Assembly (NCBI RefSeq): GCF_022748595.1
Contig: NZ_JALDSX010000003.1
Span: forward strand, 62,001-126,000
DNA length: 64,000 nt
Direction of reading: 5' to 3'
Origin: Brevibacterium sp. ZH18
GTDB taxonomy: Bacteria > Actinomycetota > Actinomycetes > Actinomycetales > Brevibacteriaceae
Both the position numbers and the translations under genes were made by a program. Shown here in pieces: positions 60,311-64,000 of this stretch. Numbering within the stretch: position 1 is the stretch's first letter; each line of letters starts with the position of its first letter. Under the pieces are notes generated by a model, which saw only the letters and a list, made by a program, of their open reading frames with translations, did no database searches and was not told the DNA's origin.

Positions 60311-60336
60311 ACGCGCCCTTGTCGGGGCGCGTTTTT
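60311..60336 (+). terminator. Intrinsic terminator after the DUF4193 gene
   Basis: ACGCGCCC and GGGCGCGT form an 8-bp GC stem with a 6-nt loop, followed by TTTT and G. Confidence 0.9.
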
Positions 60337-60340
60337 GTTG

Positions 60341-60424
60341 CCCGAATACCGGGCCGTGTTAACCGCATACCGGGCCGTGGAGCCCGAATCCCGGGCCGTG
60401 TTGCCCTGATGCCGGGCCGGCTCA
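60341..60424. repeat. 20-22-bp tandem repeat (x4) up to the DUF3093 stop
   Basis: Four units share a CCGGGCCG core with spacing of 20-22 bp. The last unit runs into the stop codon of the DUF3093 gene (60422-60424, minus strand). Confidence 0.75.
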
Positions 60425-60877
60425 GCGGTTGAGCGCGGCTGCGAACTCGACCGGATTCCGGCTCGAGATCAGCCAATAGGGCGTCGGATCAGTGGTGTCA
60501 TCGATGTTGATCCTCACCGCGCATTTGGCCCACGGGCGAATCAAGAGGAAGGCACGAGCGTCGAGGCCGGTTCCGCGAGCCTCACGGGCACCCTCGGCGT
60601 CGTAGCCGATGGCGTCGGTGATGTACTGGCGATCGATGTGAGCGTCGCCGACGAAGAGTTGCCTCTCCGTCACGATGATGGAGTAGCCCATTGAGCGCAG
60701 CCACCACGCGAGGATGATGAAGCTGACCACGGGGAGGATGACGATACCGAGCTTCCACACGGGAAGGACCATGAGAGCAGTCGACGCTGCAGCGAGCACG
60801 ATGAGCGCCCACATGCCGATGGAGGGACGGAGCTTCTCCGTGTAGATCACGTGTGTATCGGGTTGAGTCGTTGCCAT
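60422..60877 (-). CDS. DUF3093 membrane protein
   Basis: A 151-residue protein with two membrane segments (about 22-42 and 45-65, WALIVLAAASTALMVLPVW and LGIVILPVVSFIILAWWL). A cytoplasmic PH-like domain follows (YSIIVTERQLFVGDAHIDRQ, RPWAKCAVRINIDDTTDPTP, WLISSRNP). Conserved next to dut in actinobacteria (Rv2698). Function unknown. It is divergent from dut across a 64-nt spacer. Confidence 0.88.
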   Translation of the reverse strand: MATTQPDTHVIYTEKLRPSIGMWALIVLAAASTALMVLPVWKLGIVILPVVSFIILAWWLRSMGYSIIVTERQLFVGDAHIDRQYITDAIGYDAEGAREARGTGLDARAFLLIRPWAKCAVRINIDDTTDPTPYWLISSRNPVEFAAALNR

Positions 60878-60927
60878 GGTGCCATTCTCCCATAGGAGAT
60901 TTTTTGGAAGCGCTCAGGCTAGAGCGT

Positions 60928-60941
60928 TAGAGTGCATCTTT
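60928..60941 (+). promoter_or_regulatory. -10 element for a leaderless start
   Basis: TAGAGT (60928-60933) is followed by 8 nt and GTG at 60942. No ribosome-binding site is visible. Confidence 0.45.
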
Positions 60942-61415
60942 GTGACGGAAACCCTGAAGATTGACCTCAAACTGCTCGATACCGGTATGACGCTGCCGTC
61001 CTACGCGCATGCGACGGACGCGGGAGCAGACCTGTGCTCTGCGATCGACTTCGTTCTCGAGCCCTTCGAGCGCAGAGTCGTCCCGACCGGAATCGCGATA
61101 GCGCTGCCGCTGGGACATGCGGGATTCGTTCACCCCCGATCCGGCCTCTCCAGCAAGCACGGAGTCACCGTGATCAACGCTCCCGGCACGATCGACGCCG
61201 GGTACCGAGGCGAGATCAAAGTGCCTCTGATCAACCTCGACGCGCATTCTCCGCTGCGCATCTCGCGCGGCGACCGCATCGCCCAACTGGTGATCCAAGA
61301 AATCAAGCAAGCCGACTTCACCCTGGTCGAGTCCCTGGAGGACAGCGACCGTGGTGCAGGCGGGTTCGGCTCCACTGGTGGAGTCGAAGCCGGACTGACC
61401 GAGAAAGAAGTGTGA
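60942..61415 (+). CDS. dut: dUTPase
   Basis: A 157-residue trimeric enzyme hydrolysing dUTP to dUMP, keeping uracil out of DNA and feeding dTMP synthesis. The five motifs are present: HATDAGADL, HPRSGLSSKHG, NAPGTIDAGYRGEIKV, RGDRIAQLV and the C-terminal GGFGSTG. GTG 60942 fits family length and the upstream -10. It is followed 6 nt later by the DUF3710 gene. Confidence 0.95.
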   Translation: MTETLKIDLKLLDTGMTLPSYAHATDAGADLCSAIDFVLEPFERRVVPTGIAIALPLGHAGFVHPRSGLSSKHGVTVINAPGTIDAGYRGEIKVPLINLDAHSPLRISRGDRIAQLVIQEIKQADFTLVESLEDSDRGAGGFGSTGGVEAGLTEKEV

Positions 61416-61421
61416 TCGATC

Positions 61422-62324
61422 ATGGGACTGTTCTCACGATTCTCCAAGAAGTCCTCGGCCGAGGCGAAGACCGCGGACACTGTCACAGACGATGAGCTGA
61501 GTCAGGACTCGGAGCTCGCGAAGTCAGCCGAGACCGACTCGGTCGAGGCCGATAACCTCGACTCAGACGACGCCGACCTCGATGGGATCACCCCGGGTGA
61601 GACGGACTCCGATGTCGACGATGTTGATGACTCCGATGACTCTGATGACTCCGACGACACCGAGGAGCTCGACGAAGAGACTCTGCTCGAGAAGTCCGCT
61701 CCGTACGACCGTTCGGAAAAGGGCCCCTTCGACGCCGCCGAAGATCCTCCGGAGCTCAACCGGCTCGATCTCGGCGCACTGAAGGTCCCTGTCGTCGACG
61801 GTATGCAGGTTCGACTCGACACCGATGACGAGTCCGAACGTGTCCTGGCCGTGACGCTCATCCACGAAGGCGGCGGCGTACAGCTGCAGGCGTTCGCCAC
61901 TCCGCGCTCTGAAGGGCTGTGGAACACGGTCCGCAAACAGTTGTCGGACAGTGTCACCTCCCAGGGCGGCGAAGCGTCGGAGCTGCACACATCGCTCGGC
62001 AGGGAACTCGCCGTCGAGGTGCCTGCCAAGACCGAAGACGGTCGTCCCGGCAAGCGAGCCATGCGGTTCGCCGGTGTCGACGGTCCACGGTGGTTCGTCC
62101 GGGCAGTCTTCTCAGGCAAGGCCGTCACCGACGAAGAGATCCGCGCCGAGCTGAGTGCGCTCGTTCGCGGCGTCATCGTCGACCGCGGGCAGGAAGCGAT
62201 GGCCCCGCGCGAACTCATCGTGCTCACTGCGCCTCAGGTCGGTGGGGATGCGGAGTCCGAGGACGAGGACAAGGACGATCTTAATCCGTTCGAACGCGGC
62301 CCCGAGATCACCGAAGTCCGCTGA
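61422..62324 (+). CDS. DUF3710 family protein
   Basis: A 300-residue actinobacterial protein (Rv2696c type). The first 80 residues are a highly acidic Asp/Ser/Glu-rich disordered region with runs such as DDVDDSDDSDDSDDTEE. The conserved domain starts at GPFDAAEDPPELNRLDLGAL and includes LQAFATPRSEGLWNTVRKQL and GPRWFVRAVFSGKA. Function unknown. It lies in an operon with dut and the OB-fold gene. The ATG follows AAAGAAGTGTGATC. Confidence 0.88.
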   Translation: MGLFSRFSKKSSAEAKTADTVTDDELSQDSELAKSAETDSVEADNLDSDDADLDGITPGETDSDVDDVDDSDDSDDSDDTEELDEETLLEKSAPYDRSEKGPFDAAEDPPELNRLDLGALKVPVVDGMQVRLDTDDESERVLAVTLIHEGGGVQLQAFATPRSEGLWNTVRKQLSDSVTSQGGEASELHTSLGRELAVEVPAKTEDGRPGKRAMRFAGVDGPRWFVRAVFSGKAVTDEEIRAELSALVRGVIVDRGQEAMAPRELIVLTAPQVGGDAESEDEDKDDLNPFERGPEITEVR

Positions 62325-62329
62325 TCCCG

Positions 62330-62704
62330 ATGCTGGATCACCTCACACGCCTCGTGCGTGACTTCGGTTCACGGGATGCCGAAGCCCGAGCCGATCTGCG
62401 GCTCGTCAGCCAGATCCCCGGGGTCGTCAGCGTCGAAGACGTCAAAGCCCGACAGATGACTCGCATCGCCGGAGTCGTCAGCTCCGTGACTCGTTCATGC
62501 AGCGGCGACAGTCCTCGCTTGCACATCGCCGTCGCCGACGGCACCGGCGAGGTCCACGCACAGTTCCTCGGGCGCCGCGAGATCAGCGGCATCAGGCCCG
62601 GTGCACTCATCATTCTCGAAGGTCGATTCTGTGAAGACGACGGAGCGCTCAACGCCCATAATCCCGTCTACGAACTGATCCAGACCCGCGACGACGGCGA
62701 ATAG
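62330..62704 (+). CDS. OB-fold nucleic-acid-binding protein (Rv2694c type)
   Basis: A 124-residue protein with an OB fold (MTRIAGVVSSVTRS to AQFLGRREISGIRPG). It probably binds nucleic acid. The gene is the third of the dut operon. In mycobacteria a DUF3159 membrane protein gene follows at this point; here it is absent and a repeat array takes its place. Confidence 0.82.
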   Translation: MLDHLTRLVRDFGSRDAEARADLRLVSQIPGVVSVEDVKARQMTRIAGVVSSVTRSCSGDSPRLHIAVADGTGEVHAQFLGRREISGIRPGALIILEGRFCEDDGALNAHNPVYELIQTRDDGE

Positions 62705-62710
62705 GTCCTT

Positions 62711-62818
62711 GCCAGCCTGTCGACAGCGCAGCGTCAGGTCTTGAACGTCAGCCTGTCGACAGCGCAGAGTCAGTTCTTGAACGTCAGCCTGTCGACAGTG
62801 CAGCGTCAGCTCTCGGAC
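62711..62818. repeat. 36-bp tandem repeat (x3) spanning a trkA-type stop
   Basis: Three exact-length 36-bp units (62711-62746, 62747-62782, 62783-62818). Each carries the palindrome CTGTCGACAG. The third unit overlaps the last codons and stop (62806-62808) of the minus-strand TrkA gene. Confidence 0.92.
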
Positions 62819-63471
62819 GCCTGCAGGAGGCTGAGCAGCGCCCCCTCCTGATCAGGGGAGGACAGGAAGAACAGTTCGTCTCCGGCCTCGATGACATCGT
62901 CGGCGCTGGGAGCGAAGGCCCGCGAATTGCGGATGATCGCCACCAGGACCGTATCGACGGGGAACGTGATGTTCCCGACCCTGGCGGCCACGAGCTCGGC
63001 CGATTCGTGCACGGTGAACTCCATCAGACCCGCTTGGCCGCGTTCGAAGCTCATCAGGTGCACGAGGCCGCCCACCTCGACGGCCTCTTCGACCAGGGCA
63101 GTCATCAGACGCGGCGTCGAGACGGCCACGTCGACTCCCCAGTTGTCGTCGAAGAGCCACTCGTTCTTCGGGTTGTTCACCCGTGAGACCGTCCGCGGGA
63201 CACCGAACTCGGTCTTAGCCAACAGCGACAGGACGAGGTTCGTCTTGTCATCTCCGGTGGCTGCGACGACGACGTCGGCCTCTTCGAGTTTGGCTTCACC
63301 GAGACCGGCGAGCTCGCACGCATCGGAGAGCAGCCATTCGGCGCCGGGGATCCGCTCGTGTCCCAGGGCGTCCTTGTTCTGGTCGATGAGCAGGACCGTG
63401 TGGTTCTTGTCGATGAGCTCGCGGGCCACCGATCGGCCGACGGATCCGGCTCCGGCGATGACGACTCTCAT
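62806..63471 (-). CDS. trkA: TrkA-type potassium uptake regulator (RCK domains)
   Basis: A 221-residue cytoplasmic regulator of Trk/Ktr potassium channels. The N-terminal RCK_N Rossmann fold starts at once (MRVVIAGAGSVGRSVARELI, VLLIDQNKDAL), binding NAD(H) or ATP. The RCK_C domain covers about 135-215. The ATG at 63471 overlaps the stop of the upstream trkA-like gene (ATGA), so the pair forms an operon like ceoB-ceoC of mycobacteria. Its 3' end lies in a 36-bp repeat. Confidence 0.9.
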   Translation of the reverse strand: MRVVIAGAGSVGRSVARELIDKNHTVLLIDQNKDALGHERIPGAEWLLSDACELAGLGEAKLEEADVVVAATGDDKTNLVLSLLAKTEFGVPRTVSRVNNPKNEWLFDDNWGVDVAVSTPRLMTALVEEAVEVGGLVHLMSFERGQAGLMEFTVHESAELVAARVGNITFPVDTVLVAIIRNSRAFAPSADDVIEAGDELFFLSSPDQEGALLSLLQASES

Positions 63472-64000
63472 TCTTCCTCCATAGCTCGCACGGGCTGGTC
63501 CAGGATCTTCTCGATCTCGCCGAGGCGGTCCACCGGACACATGAGATGGACGAGGTCCCCGTCCTGGAGGAGGAGATCCTCATGCGCCACGATGCCCTCG
63601 GACAGCCGGGTGACGTAGGCGACGCGGGCCTTGGTCCGCTTCTCGATGTCCTTGATCGGTCGGGCCACCCACCCCGGATCGAGGTGCACCTCGGCGAGGA
63701 CGAGATTGCCCGAGGGCTCACGGAACTCGGTGATCGAGCCCTGAGGGACGAGCTTGCGCATGACCTGATCAGCAGTCCACCGCACGGTGGGAACGGTCGG
63801 AATGCCCAGGCGTTCGAAGACCTGAGCGCGGTTGGGGTCGTAGATGCGTGCCGCCACATTGGCGACTCCGAAGGTCTCGCGAGCGACACGCGCGGCGAGG
63901 ATGTTGGAATTGTCTCCGCTGGAGACAGCTGCGAACGCATAGGCATCCGCAGTCTTCGCCTGAGTCAGCGTCTCCCTGTCGAAGCCGACTCCGGTGATCG
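63468..64000 (-). CDS. Second TrkA-type regulator (N-terminus beyond window)
   Basis: The last 176 residues of a TrkA protein are visible. The end of the RCK_N domain (DAYAFAAVSSGDNSNILAAR, VAARIYDPNRAQVFERLGI) and the RCK_C domain (GNLVLAEVHLDPGWVARPI to LVHLMCPVDRLGEIEKIL) are recognisable. The frame is open to the window edge. It overlaps the next trkA gene by 4 nt. Confidence 0.9.
   Translation of the reverse strand, partial: ITGVGFDRETLTQAKTADAYAFAAVSSGDNSNILAARVARETFGVANVAARIYDPNRAQVFERLGIPTVPTVRWTADQVMRKLVPQGSITEFREPSGNLVLAEVHLDPGWVARPIKDIEKRTKARVAYVTRLSEGIVAHEDLLLQDGDLVHLMCPVDRLGEIEKILDQPVRAMEEE

Overview
The window is from a high-GC actinobacterium, most likely a Micrococcales member and plausibly Brevibacterium. 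That genus guess is inference from gene content and order; there is no rRNA here to test it. Three blocks of gene order familiar from mycobacteria and Streptomyces lie side by side. The first is the pknL / Rv2175c / polyprenyl synthase region followed by the division and cell wall (dcw) cluster. The second is lspA-rluD-dnaE-hisD. The third is the sigA / parE / DUF4193-DUF3093-dut-DUF3710-OB-fold-TrkA region. MurE carries the DNPR motif of meso-diaminopimelate-adding enzymes, so a DAP-type wall is expected.

Layout. 1-5.1 kb: Ser/Thr kinase (C-terminus outside the window), a LysM lytic transglycosylase, an Rv2175c-like DNA-binding protein, a polyprenyl diphosphate synthase and a lipoprotein. 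5.1-7.7 kb: DNA polymerase IV, a DUF3040 membrane protein and a DUF218 protein. 7.8-12.4 kb: leftward MoxR-DUF58-transglutaminase operon. 12.4-13.1 kb: gene-free, repeat-filled region ending in the MraZ operator. 13.1-32.2 kb: rightward dcw cluster mraZ-rsmH-ftsL-like-ftsI-murE-murF-mraY-murD-ftsW-murG-murC-ftsQ-ftsZ-pgeF-sepF-yggT-divIVA, with no yggS. 32.3-39.3 kb: lspA, rluD, dnaE, hisD, nrdR. 39.3-39.6 kb: a gene-free stretch with a promoter and strong RNA folds. 39.6-50.6 kb: HelD-like helicase, spermidine-synthase-fold protein, DUF4192 protein, sigA, amidase lipoprotein, parE, and an M56 peptidase / BlaI pair. 50.8-57.9 kb: cydA-cydB-cydDC, then convergent sepH. 58.1-64 kb: ferrochelatase, small conserved actinobacterial genes, dut, DUF3710, an OB-fold protein and two TrkA-type potassium regulators (the last cut by the window edge).

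The main theme is envelope growth and division. Precursor synthesis (MurC-F, MraY, MurG), septal synthesis (FtsW, FtsI), the Z ring and its helpers (FtsZ, SepF, SepH, FtsQ), polar growth (DivIVA), wall remodelling (LysM transglycosylase, amidase) and signalling (kinase with Rv2175c-like protein) are all present. A second module is a cytochrome bd oxidase operon whose promoter carries two tandem perfect inverted repeats. A degenerate copy lies at the promoter of the neighbouring blaI-like gene, suggesting BlaI control of respiration.

Two signals that the genes do not explain recur. (1) Many genes end in a short tandem repeat array whose unit contains the gene's own last codons and TGA stop; each locus has a different unit, from 11 to 36 bp. 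(2) Several genes have a TANNNT -10 element 6-8 nt before the start codon, the layout of leaderless mRNAs. No tRNA, rRNA, CRISPR array, prophage or insertion sequence was seen.
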